64,000 nucleotides of DNA from Amycolatopsis acidiphila (GCF_021391495.1 NZ_CP090063.1:5580001-5644000), one strand, 5' to 3'; shown: positions 17,767 through 27,008, counted from the first letter of the stretch. The notes: generated by a model not told the origin, from the letters alone. Translations and numbers: made by a program.

Positions 17767-18918
17767 CTACTTGGAACTCGTCACGCCGCCTCCGGAGCGT
17801 CGGCCGTCGGGTGGGGCAAGGCCTTCAGGCAGCCCCGAGGGGATGTGCCGTCCGATGGCGACATGCTCGAAGAGCCCGATGCCGACCGCGCCATCGTCCC
17901 GAACCGCGCGGCTCAGCTGCTGGACGTGCATGTTCTCCTTGAGTGACGGGTCGAGATCGGCGAGCACCCACCGGTCCACGCCGACGACCTCGCCGCCGTG
18001 GTCGGCTCCATGCCGCCATTTCGGGTGGTAGTAGCCCAGCCCCTGCATCTGGAACAGCCCGCGGGGTTCGATGTCGATCCGCCGATCGAGCAGCCCCCGC
18101 GGACCGACAGTCAGGTCGACCCTCGCGGGGCGGCGGGTCCCGGCGAGGTAGTCGATGTCGAACTGGAACGTGTCACTGCGCGTGATCGTCGCCTCGTTGC
18201 CGTAGGCCGGGTCGTCCGGACCAAGGAATGGCAGCGCTGCCGCTGTGCGTGCCTCTCCGCACCCGTCAGGCGTCTCGTTCACCGCCACCACCAGGCACTC
18301 GTCGGGAAAGCGCAGCAGGGTCCACGCGAAGTAGATAGCCGAATGCTGTTCACCCATCTGGCTTTCGGCGACGGTTCCGGTGGTGCGGCTTCCCCACGAG
18401 CGGTCCCGGAACCCCCACCACTGGTCGCGCGTGATGTCGAAGGTCTCCCCGTCGAGGGTGAGGCTGCCCGACCACTCGCCGAACTGAACGGTGCGGGTGC
18501 GCTCGGAGATGAGCACACCCGCGGCCTCCCGCCGCATCCGGCTGTCCTCGATGCACTGGCTGACCGCTGTGAACGTCAGGTCGGCGGCCATACCGTCGTG
18601 TTCGTCGAGAACGACCCGCAGGACGCGCATCGGTTCCACCACGTCGACCCGCAGTGGGCCCACGGCGGTGTCCCGGTCGCGTGTCATCCGGCCGGAGGCG
18701 AAGACCGACTGCTGCGTTCCGTTCCGCGAGACACTGATCGCGGCGTCCACGATCCCGCGGTTCGGGTGCACGCTCAGTCCGAAGCCGAGCTGAGTGGTCA
18801 GCCCCTTGTCGTGCATGACGAGCCAGTGCCGTTCGTAGCGTCCGAGGTCGCTGGACAAGAGTTCGGCCGCGGGAACGGCCGTCTGATGTATGGGGTAGTC
18901 GTCCCACTTGGTGAGCAT
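17767..18918 (-). CDS. Lipocalin-like (AttH/hydroxyneurosporene synthase-type) protein
   Basis: A 383-residue protein with no signal peptide or membrane helix, rich in beta-type sequence. Near the middle TRDQWWGFRDRSWGSR, followed later by YFAWTLLRFPDE, resembles the conserved core of actinobacterial AttH/CrtC-like double-lipocalin proteins that sit in lipid, terpenoid and steroid catabolic loci. The family binds or modifies hydrophobic molecules; several are hydratases or cyclases, and many have no known reaction. ATG at 18918 has AGGAG 6 bases upstream. It is the last gene of a minus-strand run behind a kinase. The family call is by motif resemblance only. Confidence 0.55.
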   Translation of the reverse strand: MLTKWDDYPIHQTAVPAAELLSSDLGRYERHWLVMHDKGLTTQLGFGLSVHPNRGIVDAAISVSRNGTQQSVFASGRMTRDRDTAVGPLRVDVVEPMRVLRVVLDEHDGMAADLTFTAVSQCIEDSRMRREAAGVLISERTRTVQFGEWSGSLTLDGETFDITRDQWWGFRDRSWGSRTTGTVAESQMGEQHSAIYFAWTLLRFPDECLVVAVNETPDGCGEARTAAALPFLGPDDPAYGNEATITRSDTFQFDIDYLAGTRRPARVDLTVGPRGLLDRRIDIEPRGLFQMQGLGYYHPKWRHGADHGGEVVGVDRWVLADLDPSLKENMHVQQLSRAVRDDGAVGIGLFEHVAIGRHIPSGLPEGLAPPDGRRSGGGVTSSK

Positions 18919-18946
18919 GCAACTCCTGTTCGGTGTCGGGGTGCCG

Positions 18947-19999
18947 TCAAACGAAGGACAGGACGTCGTGGTCGATCGCGTGCTGAGCGCCACGGCTGAG
19001 CAATGAGGCGAACATGTCGAAGCCGCGGCTGGTCGGCCTGACGTAGGCCATGGCAGGGACCATGGCGAGCAGCACCGAGCCGCTGAGCCGCCGGTGCTCC
19101 TGCCAAGCGGTGTCCACGCTCCAGCCGGTCACTCCTCGCTCGGCCAATGCGGCCACGTGCGCCTCGACCAGCCTCCGCTCGGTGCTCCGCCGTACTTCCG
19201 GTGGCAGCGCGGAGCCGATCAGGAACGAAGGATCCCAGGCCGGGGTGGTCCAGGCCAGCGTCTGCCAGTCGACCAGCCAGGCGCCGGTGCCGCTCCACAG
19301 CAGGTTGTCCAGCCGGAGGTCCTGGTGGACCAGCGTCCGGGGGCCGATGATCCCCGCGGCCCAGTCGACGCATACCGCGCCGAACCGCTCTACGACCTCT
19401 CGTTGCCGGCTGTCGAGCAAGTCGCCGACGAGGTCCTTGTGCCGCGTCCATGACCGGTCGTAGCGCTCGGCGAGCCCGTCGATGTGATCCGCGGTCCGGT
19501 TGTAGAAGCGTGCGGCTCCGCCGACTGCGCGCTCGTCGTTCCAGAAGGGTGCCTGGAGCCTGGCCAGCTGGCCGATGGCGGAGGTGACCTCCTCCGCGGT
19601 GCCGTCTCGCAACTGGTCCAGGGGCTGGCAGCTGTCAGAAAGGTCCTCCAGGACCAGCACCGGGTCGCTCCCGGGCAGCTCGATGGCGCCGAGATACGCG
19701 GGGGTGCGGACGTCGAGCCGTGGCAGCAGCTCCTGGTAGAAGACGCACTCCCGGGCATAGGCACCGATCCGGGCGGCGGTCGCGGCCGACCGCTCGTCCC
19801 GCGACGGCAGCTTCACGAACAGGCTCGGCGGTCCTGGCGTTCCCCGGTACGTGGGGACAACGCGCACGCTCTCAGCCAGCTGTCCGGCCCCAAGGGGCAT
19901 CACCTCGCAGCGAACCACTTCCGCATCCGTGGCCAGAACGCCGGACGCGCGCAGAGCCGCGGTGAGCCCGTCCGGGCTGACAGTCGCCGTGTTCGTCAT
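18947..19999 (-). CDS. Small-molecule kinase (APH/ecdysteroid-kinase-like), paralogue 1
   Basis: A 350-residue protein kinase-like phosphotransferase. LFVKLPSRDE holds the ATP-binding Lys, LVLEDL the hinge, LVHQDLRLDNLLW the catalytic loop (Asp and Asn) and LVDWQTLAW the metal-binding Asp. These are the marks of the aminoglycoside phosphotransferase/EcKinase clan, which phosphorylates hydroxyl groups of small molecules such as sugars, choline, steroids or antibiotics. A homologue with the same layout (VHHDFRVDNLLF, VLDWQTVGW) lies at 30484. Its ATG overlaps the stop of the alcohol dehydrogenase (19996-19999), so it is in the P450 operon. An alcohol made in this pathway is the likely acceptor; resistance to a drug is less likely in this setting. 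Confidence 0.85.
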   Translation of the reverse strand: MTNTATVSPDGLTAALRASGVLATDAEVVRCEVMPLGAGQLAESVRVVPTYRGTPGPPSLFVKLPSRDERSAATAARIGAYARECVFYQELLPRLDVRTPAYLGAIELPGSDPVLVLEDLSDSCQPLDQLRDGTAEEVTSAIGQLARLQAPFWNDERAVGGAARFYNRTADHIDGLAERYDRSWTRHKDLVGDLLDSRQREVVERFGAVCVDWAAGIIGPRTLVHQDLRLDNLLWSGTGAWLVDWQTLAWTTPAWDPSFLIGSALPPEVRRSTERRLVEAHVAALAERGVTGWSVDTAWQEHRRLSGSVLLAMVPAMAYVRPTSRGFDMFASLLSRGAQHAIDHDVLSFV

Positions 20000-21066
20000 G
20001 GCGTGACCATCACTCGGACCGCGTCAGCCGCGAGCTGACGGTCCACGGCCTCGTTGATCCGGTCGAGCGGCACCACGTCGGAGACCAGTGCCGTCAGGTC
20101 GAGCCGCCCCGAACGCCACAGCTCGACCAACCTGGGCACCTCGAAGCGCATGTCGCTGGAGCCGTAGAACGACCCGACGAGCCGCTTCTCCTCGTGGAAA
20201 AGCTCCAGCACGCTGAAGCTCACCAGATCGTCGGCCTTGCCGGCGCCCACGACGACGACGCGGCCTCCTCTCCGCACCGCATCCCAGGCACCGCGAACGG
20301 TCGCGGACCGTCCGACGGCGTCGATGGCGACATCGAACCCGACACCGCCGGGCGGGGCGACGTGATCCTCCGGTGCGTGGGCCGACGCGGCTCCCAGTTC
20401 GAGCGCTCGCTTGCGGCGGCCGGGCTGCGGATCGATCGCCACAACGGTTGATCCGCCCGCGATGACAGCGCCCTGCACGGCGCTGAGTCCAACCGCGCCG
20501 CACCCGACAACCAGCACGGTCTCGCCGGGCTGGACCCGCGCGGAGTTGAGGGCGGCTCCGACCCCGGTCGGCACCGCGCACCCCAGCAGCGCTGCCTGTT
20601 CGAAGGGCAGGTCTTCAGGGATCGGGATGACGCCGGCCGCGGGCACCACGGCGTGCTGGGCGAAGGTCGCAGTACCCATTCCCTGCCGCACCGGCCGGTC
20701 GCCCACCCGCAGGTCCGCGCCTGCCTCGAGTTCGCCGGCCCGTTTACGGCCGGAGCAGATGAAGGTCTGCCCGCGCACGCAGAAGTAGCATCGGCCGCAC
20801 GGGGGCACCCAGCTGAGCACTACGCGCTGGCCCACTTCGATTTCGCCGGCTTCCGGCCCGATTTCGACGACTTCACCGGCTCCCTCGTGCCCGAGGATGA
20901 CCGGTGTCGCCTGGCCGAAGTGCCCGCGCGACAGCGAGATGTCGGTTTGGCACACGCCTGCGGCGTGGATCCGTACCAGAACTTCGCCGGCGCCGGGCCG
21001 GCGAAGCACGACGTCGTCCTCGATGGAGAAGGGCGCGTTCGGCTCCCAGGTCACGGCTGCTCTCAT
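19996..21066 (-). CDS. Zinc-dependent alcohol dehydrogenase (MDR family)
   Basis: A 356-residue medium-chain dehydrogenase. Catalytic zinc ligands are in GVCQTDISL (Cys38), GHEGAGEV (His, Glu) and the Cys of GCAVPTG. Structural-zinc cysteines are spread over CGRCYFCVRGQTFIC. The NAD motif VVGCGAVGLSAVQGA precedes AIDPQ, whose Asp favours NAD. It oxidises primary or secondary alcohols to carbonyls. It lies between an aldehyde dehydrogenase (40 bp upstream) and a kinase (4 bp overlap), so it probably oxidises the P450 product for the aldehyde dehydrogenase. The start at 21066 is chosen for its GAGGAG ribosome-binding site; GTG at 21072 is possible. Confidence 0.93.
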   Translation of the reverse strand: MRAAVTWEPNAPFSIEDDVVLRRPGAGEVLVRIHAAGVCQTDISLSRGHFGQATPVILGHEGAGEVVEIGPEAGEIEVGQRVVLSWVPPCGRCYFCVRGQTFICSGRKRAGELEAGADLRVGDRPVRQGMGTATFAQHAVVPAAGVIPIPEDLPFEQAALLGCAVPTGVGAALNSARVQPGETVLVVGCGAVGLSAVQGAVIAGGSTVVAIDPQPGRRKRALELGAASAHAPEDHVAPPGGVGFDVAIDAVGRSATVRGAWDAVRRGGRVVVVGAGKADDLVSFSVLELFHEEKRLVGSFYGSSDMRFEVPRLVELWRSGRLDLTALVSDVVPLDRINEAVDRQLAADAVRVMVTP

Positions 21067-21106
21067 GTCCACTCCTCGAGACGGTGATGTGCGGTTTTGC
21101 AGCGGG

Positions 21107-22573
21107 CTAGGTCAGCTCGGGATCTCCCAGGATCGCCTTCACCTCGAGGTACTCTTCCAGTGCGAAGGCGCCCATCTCGCGCCCGAGCCCGGACATCTTG
21201 TAGCCGCCGAACGGGGACACCGGCAGCGACGGCGTACGCACCCCGTTGACGCGTACCTGGCCGGCACGGACACGACGCGCGAGGGCGGCGGCCCGCGCGG
21301 GGTCCCCGGACCACACCTCGGCCGACAGGCCGTACTCCGTGTCGTTCGCGATGCGTACCGCGTCGTCCTCTCCGCGGTGGCCCAGGACGACCAGCACCGG
21401 CCCGAAGATCTCCTCGCGCACCACCGGAGCGGTCTCGGGGAGGTCCGTGACGATGGCAGGCCGAACGAAGTAGCCCCGCTCGTGCTCGTCCGCGAGCCCG
21501 CCAGTAACGACCCGGCCGTCGCGTCTGGCGCCGTCGAGGTAGCCGAGGACCTTGTCGCGCTGTGCGTGCGACGCAAGTGGTCCCATGGTCGTCGCCTCGT
21601 CGAGCGGGTCGCCCAGCACGTAGGCGTCCGCGGCCGCGGCCGCGATGTTCACCGCCACGGCACGGAGTTCCTCCGGCACGATGAGCCGGGTCGGCGCATT
21701 GCACTTCTGACCGGCGTTGACGAAGCAGTTCTTCACTGTGGTGCGCACGGCGGTATCCAGGTCGGCATCGTCGAGGAGTACAGCGGGCGACTTGCCGCCG
21801 AGCTCCAGCGTCGCCCGCACGATTCGGCCGCCTGCGACAGCACCGATGTGCCTGCCGATGGTGAGGGAGCCGGTGAAGGAGACGACGTCGTAGTCGCCAC
21901 TCTGCACCAGCGCCTCGCCGGTCGTGGCCCCCCGGCCGGTGACGATGTTGACGACCCCGGCGGGAATGCCTGCCTCGCCGCACAATGCGGCGACGAACAG
22001 CGCGTTCAGCGGGGTCAGTTCCGCGGGCTTGACGACTACCGTGCAACCGGCGGCGAGCGCAGGGGCGAGCTTGGCGACTATCTGGTGCACCGGGAAGTTC
22101 CAGGGGGTGATCGCCAGGACGACCCCCGAGGGCTCGCGCACTATGGAGCTGCCCGAAGCATCGCGGCCGTCCCACCGATAGGCGCGGGCGAGGTCAGCAG
22201 TGCTGCGCAACACCCTGGTCGGCAGGTCCACCTGCACCGCGCGGGCCTCGCGCAGTGGCATGCCGATCTCCCGCGCCGCGAGGGCCGCGAGTTGGTCACC
22301 GTGCTGCTCGAACGCGTCGGCCAGCGCGTCGAGGTGGGCCGCCCGCTGACCCGCTGAGGTCCGCGACCAGTCGTCGAAGGCGCGGCGTGCCGCCGCGGTG
22401 GCCTTCGCCGCGGTCTCCGCCGAGCAGTCGGTGACCGAGCCGATGCGCTCCTCGGTCGCGGGGTTGATCACGTCGAGCCGCGGCTCGTCGTCCGGCACGA
22501 TCCACTCACCGCCGATGTACACGGCGTCGGCCGGGAGGTCGATTGCCGCGCGCGCTGCTGATGTGATGGTCAT
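21107..22573 (-). CDS. NAD(P)-dependent aldehyde dehydrogenase
   Basis: A 488-residue aldehyde dehydrogenase. It shows ITPWNFPVHQI and VVKPAELTPLN in the cofactor domain, SFTGSLTIG, the general base in LELGGKSP, and the catalytic Cys in FVNAGQKCNAPTR. EEIFGPVL and PFGGYKMSGLGREMG close the pattern. It oxidises an aldehyde to a carboxylate, here presumably the product of the neighbouring alcohol dehydrogenase; the acid could then go to the ADP-forming acyl-CoA ligase at 31679. ATG at 22573 overlaps the P450 stop, so the genes are translationally coupled. Confidence 0.94.
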   Translation of the reverse strand: MTITSAARAAIDLPADAVYIGGEWIVPDDEPRLDVINPATEERIGSVTDCSAETAAKATAAARRAFDDWSRTSAGQRAAHLDALADAFEQHGDQLAALAAREIGMPLREARAVQVDLPTRVLRSTADLARAYRWDGRDASGSSIVREPSGVVLAITPWNFPVHQIVAKLAPALAAGCTVVVKPAELTPLNALFVAALCGEAGIPAGVVNIVTGRGATTGEALVQSGDYDVVSFTGSLTIGRHIGAVAGGRIVRATLELGGKSPAVLLDDADLDTAVRTTVKNCFVNAGQKCNAPTRLIVPEELRAVAVNIAAAAADAYVLGDPLDEATTMGPLASHAQRDKVLGYLDGARRDGRVVTGGLADEHERGYFVRPAIVTDLPETAPVVREEIFGPVLVVLGHRGEDDAVRIANDTEYGLSAEVWSGDPARAAALARRVRAGQVRVNGVRTPSLPVSPFGGYKMSGLGREMGAFALEEYLEVKAILGDPELT

Positions 22574-23802
22574 CAGCCCACCCGGTGTGCGGGAACGACC
22601 CGAACCGGGAGCTTGCTCCAACCGCGGAAGATGTTGTGGCGGACCCGCTCGGGTTCTCCGACGACGTCGAACCGGAGGCCCCGCTCCCTCGTCTGCCGGT
22701 AGAACTCCCGTACCTCCGCGCGGGCCAGGTGGGCGCCGAGGCAGAAGTGGATCCCCCAGCCGAAGGTCAGGTGGTCGTTCGGTGTCCGGTCGATCCGGAA
22801 CTCCCCCGGGTTGTCGAACACCTCAGGGTCCCGGTTTGCCGCTGCGAACCAGAGCACGACCTTGTCGCCGGGGGAGATGGTCTTGTCGCCGATGATGACC
22901 TGCTTGGTTGCGGTCCGGCGCATCCCGGCCACCGGACTCACGTAGCGGAACATCTCCTCGACCGCCGGCCCGAGCAGCGCCTCGTCGCGCAGGATGCGAG
23001 CCCATGAGTCGGGGGTGTCGTGCAAGGCCAGCGTCGCACCGGACACGAGGTGCCTTGTCGTCTCGTTGCCCGCCGCGACCAGCACGATGTAATAGGCCGC
23101 CAGCTCCTCCCACGTCAATGGCCTGCCGTCCTTCTGGCCTGTGGCCAAGACGCTGATCAGGTCGGTGGTGGGGTGCGCGCGACGCCACTCGGTCAGGTCT
23201 GCGAAATAGGTCATGAGCTCCTCGCGCGCCAGCGCGAGCGTTGCCTTGTCCACCATGTCGTCCGGGTCGGAGCTGGTCAACCGGTTCGTCCAATCGACCA
23301 TCCGCGGCGCGTCCTCGCCGGGGACACCGAGGACCTGGGCCAGCACGAGCATCGGAAGCCGGGCGGAGACCACCTCGACCATGTCGAACTCGCCGCGGTC
23401 CTCTGCTTCGTCGAGCAGGAGCCGCACCGAGGAGGAGATGACCTCCTGCCACTGCTGCACCTTGATCGCACGAAGGTGCGGTACGGCGATCCTGCGCAGC
23501 TTGGCGTGCTCGGGGTCATCCATGTTGTGCAGGCTGGCCAGTGCGCCCTCAACCTTGCGATCGACGATCTGCGTCCCCTCCGCCGACGACAGGCCCTCGA
23601 CATCCGATGCCGCCTGCTTCACGTCGGCATGCCGGGTCAGGGCCCAGAAGCCCGGCCCGCGCTCGGATGGCGCGTTCCAGTACACCGGCTGGTGCTTTCG
23701 GAGGTCGTCGAAGATCTTCATCTCCTGGTTGGCCGCCACTGCCGACAGGTCCATCAAATCGATGTCACTGCCTGCTCCAGGTGCGCTGTAGGACAGAGTC
23801 AT
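22573..23802 (-). CDS. Cytochrome P450
   Basis: A 409-residue soluble bacterial P450. The I-helix oxygen-activation motif is AAGNETTRH, the ExxR motif is EEMFRYVSP, and the heme-binding loop is FGWGIHFCLGAHLAR with the axial Cys near residue 354. The overall text resembles terpenoid/steroid/fatty-acid hydroxylases of the CYP125/142/124 type in actinobacteria, but the substrate cannot be assigned. Electrons should come from the ferredoxin (25534) and reductase (25731) encoded divergently. The start at 23802 is chosen over an upstream one because it follows a GGAGA motif. It heads the minus-strand operon P450, aldehyde dehydrogenase, alcohol dehydrogenase, kinase, lipocalin-like. Confidence 0.94.
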   Translation of the reverse strand: MTLSYSAPGAGSDIDLMDLSAVAANQEMKIFDDLRKHQPVYWNAPSERGPGFWALTRHADVKQAASDVEGLSSAEGTQIVDRKVEGALASLHNMDDPEHAKLRRIAVPHLRAIKVQQWQEVISSSVRLLLDEAEDRGEFDMVEVVSARLPMLVLAQVLGVPGEDAPRMVDWTNRLTSSDPDDMVDKATLALAREELMTYFADLTEWRRAHPTTDLISVLATGQKDGRPLTWEELAAYYIVLVAAGNETTRHLVSGATLALHDTPDSWARILRDEALLGPAVEEMFRYVSPVAGMRRTATKQVIIGDKTISPGDKVVLWFAAANRDPEVFDNPGEFRIDRTPNDHLTFGWGIHFCLGAHLARAEVREFYRQTRERGLRFDVVGEPERVRHNIFRGWSKLPVRVVPAHRVG

Positions 23803-23883
23803 GGCATCTCCGGCATCAGAGGTCGGGCACGGCGAGGTCTTCCCTCGACCGTAAGGTCCTGCTAAATTCGTGTCAACCATTAA

Positions 23884-23895
23884 AAAGGTCAACCA
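23884..23895. promoter_or_regulatory. GGT-CA-ACC operator candidate between P450 and dikinase
   Basis: AAAGGTCAACCA lies in the 108-bp divergent promoter region, with a second GTCAACCA 18 bases to its left. The same core with one change (AAAGGTCTACC) precedes the FadR-type regulator at 27009, and GGTCCAACC lies at 31581-31590. FadR-family proteins bind GGT-N2/3-ACC palindromes, so this is probably the binding site of the cluster's regulator. Confidence 0.5.
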
Positions 23896-23910
23896 AAGAG
23901 GTTGTAGGCG

Positions 23911-25728
23911 ATGCGATCAGGTTCGACGATCTATGCGTTTGACCACGACCACGGGGTCCCCGCCCGCGAACTCGTGGATCTCCTGGGCGGCAAGGGAGCA
24001 GGTCTCGCCGAGATGACCTCGGCCCTCGGCGCCCCGGTGCCGCCCGGGTTCACCATCCCGGTGCCGGTGTGCCGCGAATTCGCCGAGGCCGGGTGGCCGG
24101 GACAGCTCGACATGGCCCTCGCCACCCACGTCGACCGGCTGGGCAGGCTCATGGGCAGGCGCCTGGGAGACCCCGCCGACCCCCTTCTGGTCGCGGTGCG
24201 CAGCGGAGCACCGGCCTCGATGCCGGGAATGCTCGACACGGTGCTCAACCTGGGACTGAACAACGAAACCGTGCACGGGCTTGCCGAGCGCTCCGCCGAC
24301 CGGTGGTTCGCCTGGGACAGCTACCGCCGGTTCGTGACGATGTTCGCCACGACGGTCATGGGGGTGACGCCTGCGGCGCTCGAGCTCGAACCGGCCGACG
24401 ATACGCCCGAGGCCCTGCGCGCCCACGTGAATGACCTTCTCGAGGCCGTGCGGCGCGAGGCAGGCAGGCCGATTCCGCAAGATCCGGTCGTGCAGCTCCG
24501 GGAAGCGATCGAGGCGGTCTTCCGTTCCTGGAACAGCCACCGTGCGCGGGCGTATCGCGAGAAGGAACGCCTCGACCACCGGGTGGGCACCGCAGTCAAC
24601 GTCCAGGCCATGGTCTTCGGAAACCGCGGCCCCGACTCGGGTACCGGCGTGGTCTTCACCCGCAATCCCGCAACCGGGGAACCGCACCCGTACGGCGACT
24701 ACCTTCCGCGCGCCCAGGGCGAGGACGTCGTCGCGGGCACGACCCGCACGATGCCCATTGCCCACTTGGCCGAGCACCAGCCCGAGGTGTACCAGCAGCT
24801 CGTGGCGCTCCTGCGCCGCCTCGAGGTCCACTACCGCGACGTGTGCGACGTCGAGTTCACCGTGGAGGAAGGCCAGCTCTGGCTGCTGCAGACCCGGATC
24901 GGCAAGCGGGGTGCGGTCGCCGCCGTCCGGATCGCCGTCGACCTGGTCGACGACCCCGACATCCGGCTGACCACGCAGGAGGCCTGCGAGCGCGTACCGC
25001 GGGAGCTGCGCGAGCACGCACGGCAGGAGATCCTGGCCCGAGTCAGCCCCCAGGGGCAGGACGAACGGCTCCTGGCCATCGGTCTCGGCGCGTCACCCGG
25101 CAGGGTCAGCGGCAGAGTGGTGCTGACCAGCGACGAAGCGGCGGACGCCGAGGACGACGTCATCCTGGTGCGCAGCGAAACCAGTCCCGAGGACGTCGCC
25201 GGGATGGCCGCTTCCGCAGGCATCCTCACTACGCACGGCGGGCTGGTGAGCCACGCTGCCGTGGTCGCGCGCGGCTGGCACCTGCCCGCTGTGGTCGGCG
25301 CCCAGGAACTCACGCTGGACTCGGGTGTTGTCCGTTCCACCCGCGGGTTGGCCGCGCGGGCAGGCGACGTCATCACCATCGATGGCAGCACCGGGCACGT
25401 GTGGCAGGGCGCCGTGGAGCCGCCTGCCAGTCGACAGCTCGATCACGCGATAGGCGATGAGCTCCCTCAGCTGCTCCGGCTCGAGAGCTGGACGGCACCG
25501 CGAACCACTCCTAGCACTCCGGGAGACAAGACCATGAAGATCGCCGTCGACCGCGACAAGTGCACCGCTCTCGGGATCTGCGAGTCGCTCGCGCCCGAGT
25601 ACTTCGAGGTCAACGAGGAGGGCGAACTCGCGATGCTGCGTGAGGACGTGCCTGCCGATCGCCGCGCATTGGTCGAGGGCGCCGTTGCCGGCTGCCCGAC
25701 GGCTGCCCTGCGCCTGTTGCAGGCGTGA
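23911..25728 (+). CDS. PPDK/PEP-synthase-like phosphotransferase without PEP domain, running into a ferredoxin
   Basis: A 605-residue frame. Residues 1 to about 360 are the ATP-binding domain of pyruvate phosphate dikinase type (LLGGKGAGLAEM, VAVRSGAPASMPGMLDTVLN, GVVFTRNPATGE, LLQTRIGKR). Residues about 385-520 are the swivelling domain with TTHGGLVSHAAVVARG; His448 corresponds to the phosphohistidine. The C-terminal PEP/pyruvate TIM barrel of real PPDK (about 870 residues) is absent. The frame continues without a stop into the ferredoxin at 25534. The enzyme should therefore pass a phosphoryl group from ATP via His448 to another acceptor, as in phenylphosphate synthase, where the parts are also split. 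Whether the fused ferredoxin is made is unclear because it has its own start. Confidence 0.82.
   Translation: MRSGSTIYAFDHDHGVPARELVDLLGGKGAGLAEMTSALGAPVPPGFTIPVPVCREFAEAGWPGQLDMALATHVDRLGRLMGRRLGDPADPLLVAVRSGAPASMPGMLDTVLNLGLNNETVHGLAERSADRWFAWDSYRRFVTMFATTVMGVTPAALELEPADDTPEALRAHVNDLLEAVRREAGRPIPQDPVVQLREAIEAVFRSWNSHRARAYREKERLDHRVGTAVNVQAMVFGNRGPDSGTGVVFTRNPATGEPHPYGDYLPRAQGEDVVAGTTRTMPIAHLAEHQPEVYQQLVALLRRLEVHYRDVCDVEFTVEEGQLWLLQTRIGKRGAVAAVRIAVDLVDDPDIRLTTQEACERVPRELREHARQEILARVSPQGQDERLLAIGLGASPGRVSGRVVLTSDEAADAEDDVILVRSETSPEDVAGMAASAGILTTHGGLVSHAAVVARGWHLPAVVGAQELTLDSGVVRSTRGLAARAGDVITIDGSTGHVWQGAVEPPASRQLDHAIGDELPQLLRLESWTAPRTTPSTPGDKTMKIAVDRDKCTALGICESLAPEYFEVNEEGELAMLREDVPADRRALVEGAVAGCPTAALRLLQA
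25534..25728 (+). CDS. 3Fe-4S ferredoxin (P450 redox partner)
   Basis: A 64-residue ferredoxin, MKIAVDRDKCTALGICESLA and on to AGCPTAALRLLQ, with Cys-x5-Cys and a late CysPro: the three-cysteine pattern of actinobacterial [3Fe-4S] ferredoxins that serve P450s. Its ATG has GGGAGAC 5 bases upstream, so independent translation is likely, although the preceding dikinase frame reads straight into it. The reductase follows after 2 bases. It should carry electrons to the P450 at 22573. Confidence 0.9.
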   Translation: MKIAVDRDKCTALGICESLAPEYFEVNEEGELAMLREDVPADRRALVEGAVAGCPTAALRLLQA

Positions 25729-25730
25729 CG

Positions 25731-26963
25731 ATGAACGACGTCGCACCCGGCCACGTCGTCGTGGTCGGCGCCTCGCTGGCCGGGCTCCGCGCGTGTGAGT
25801 CCGCTCGCCGCGAGGGGTTCACCGGCAAGCTGACGCTCGTCGGGGCTGAGGAGCACCTTCCCTACGACCGCCCGCCCCTGTCCAAGGCCTTCTTGCAGGA
25901 CGACCCGATGCCGGAGGTGCCCCGACTTCCCGCCGCGAGCACGCTCGCTGATGCGCTCGAGGTCGACCTCCGCCTCGGACGACCGGCAACGGGCCTGGAT
26001 GTCGAGGGCCACCGGCTACTGATCGGCGAAACGGAGGTCTCTTACGACGCGCTCCTGCTGGCCACCGGAGCCTCGCCCAGGCGGCTGCCCGGAAGCGAGC
26101 ACCTGGCCGGGGTTCACACGCTGCGCACGCTCGAGGACGCCTGCGCCGTTCGCGCCGCACTGAAGCGAGGTGCGAAGACAGTGGTGGTAGGCGCGGGATT
26201 CATCGGCTCCGAGGTCGCCTCGGCAGCAAGAAAACGCGGACTGCCCGTGACAATCGTCGAGGCCCAGCCCACCCCACTCGTCCGGGCCGTCGGGTACCGC
26301 GCGGGCGAAGCCCTCGCGTCGTTGCATCACCGTAACGACACGGACCTTCGATGTGACGTCGGTGTGGAGGCACTGCAGGGCTCCGGCAGCATCGAGTCCG
26401 TGCGCCTGACCGACGGCACCGAACTCGCCGCAGATCTGGTCGTGGTGGGCATCGGAGCGGCACCCGCCACGGGCTGGCTCGAGGGCTCGTCGTTGACCCT
26501 TGACGATGGAGTGGTCTGCGACGAACAGTTGCGCGCAGGCCCAGAGGTGTACGCCGCCGGTGACGTCGCACGATGGCTCAGCCCGGACTTCGACGTAGTC
26601 CTGCGACTCGAGCATTGGACCAACGCCGCCGAGCAGGCGGCGCGGGCGATCCGCAACCTGCTCGATCCCGGCACCGCGACCGCGTACCACCACGTCCCCT
26701 ACTTCTGGTCCGACTGGTACGGCTCCCGCATCCAGTTCGCCGGCCTACCTCTTGGCGAGCCCGTCGTGGTGGCCGGCTGGTGGGATACCGACGCCTTCAC
26801 TGCCTTGTACCGCCACGGGGATCGCCTCATCGGGGTGCTGACGCTCAACCGTCGCGCCGACATCATGAAGTACCGCGGGCTGATCGCGCGCCAGGCAAGC
26901 TGGCAGGACGGGCTGAACCTCGCAGCCTCCCGCAACGCCGTCCTGACCCGTGCCCGGGGCTGA
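25731..26963 (+). CDS. Ferredoxin reductase (FAD, NADH-dependent)
   Basis: A 410-residue pyridine-nucleotide-disulphide oxidoreductase of the ferredoxin-reductase type. VVVVGASLAGLRACESAR binds FAD, PYDRPPLSK is the class signature, VVVGAGFIGSEVASAAR binds NAD, and VYAAGDVARW closes the FAD site. The C-terminal domain is of the reductase_C type (PYFWSDWYGSRIQFAG). It passes electrons from NAD(P)H to the ferredoxin just upstream. ATG at 25731 is taken; a GTG at 25725 overlapping the ferredoxin stop is an alternative. The dikinase, ferredoxin and reductase form one plus-strand operon. Confidence 0.93.
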   Translation: MNDVAPGHVVVVGASLAGLRACESARREGFTGKLTLVGAEEHLPYDRPPLSKAFLQDDPMPEVPRLPAASTLADALEVDLRLGRPATGLDVEGHRLLIGETEVSYDALLLATGASPRRLPGSEHLAGVHTLRTLEDACAVRAALKRGAKTVVVGAGFIGSEVASAARKRGLPVTIVEAQPTPLVRAVGYRAGEALASLHHRNDTDLRCDVGVEALQGSGSIESVRLTDGTELAADLVVVGIGAAPATGWLEGSSLTLDDGVVCDEQLRAGPEVYAAGDVARWLSPDFDVVLRLEHWTNAAEQAARAIRNLLDPGTATAYHHVPYFWSDWYGSRIQFAGLPLGEPVVVAGWWDTDAFTALYRHGDRLIGVLTLNRRADIMKYRGLIARQASWQDGLNLAASRNAVLTRARG

Positions 26964-27008
26964 AGCCCCGCGTCATCCTTACGCCGCCGCTTGATTCTAT
27001 TGACCCTG

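Noticed and set aside
23917..25017. A 366-codon minus-strand frame
   Set aside because: Antisense shadow of the dikinase-like gene, whose domain motifs are unmistakable on the plus strand.
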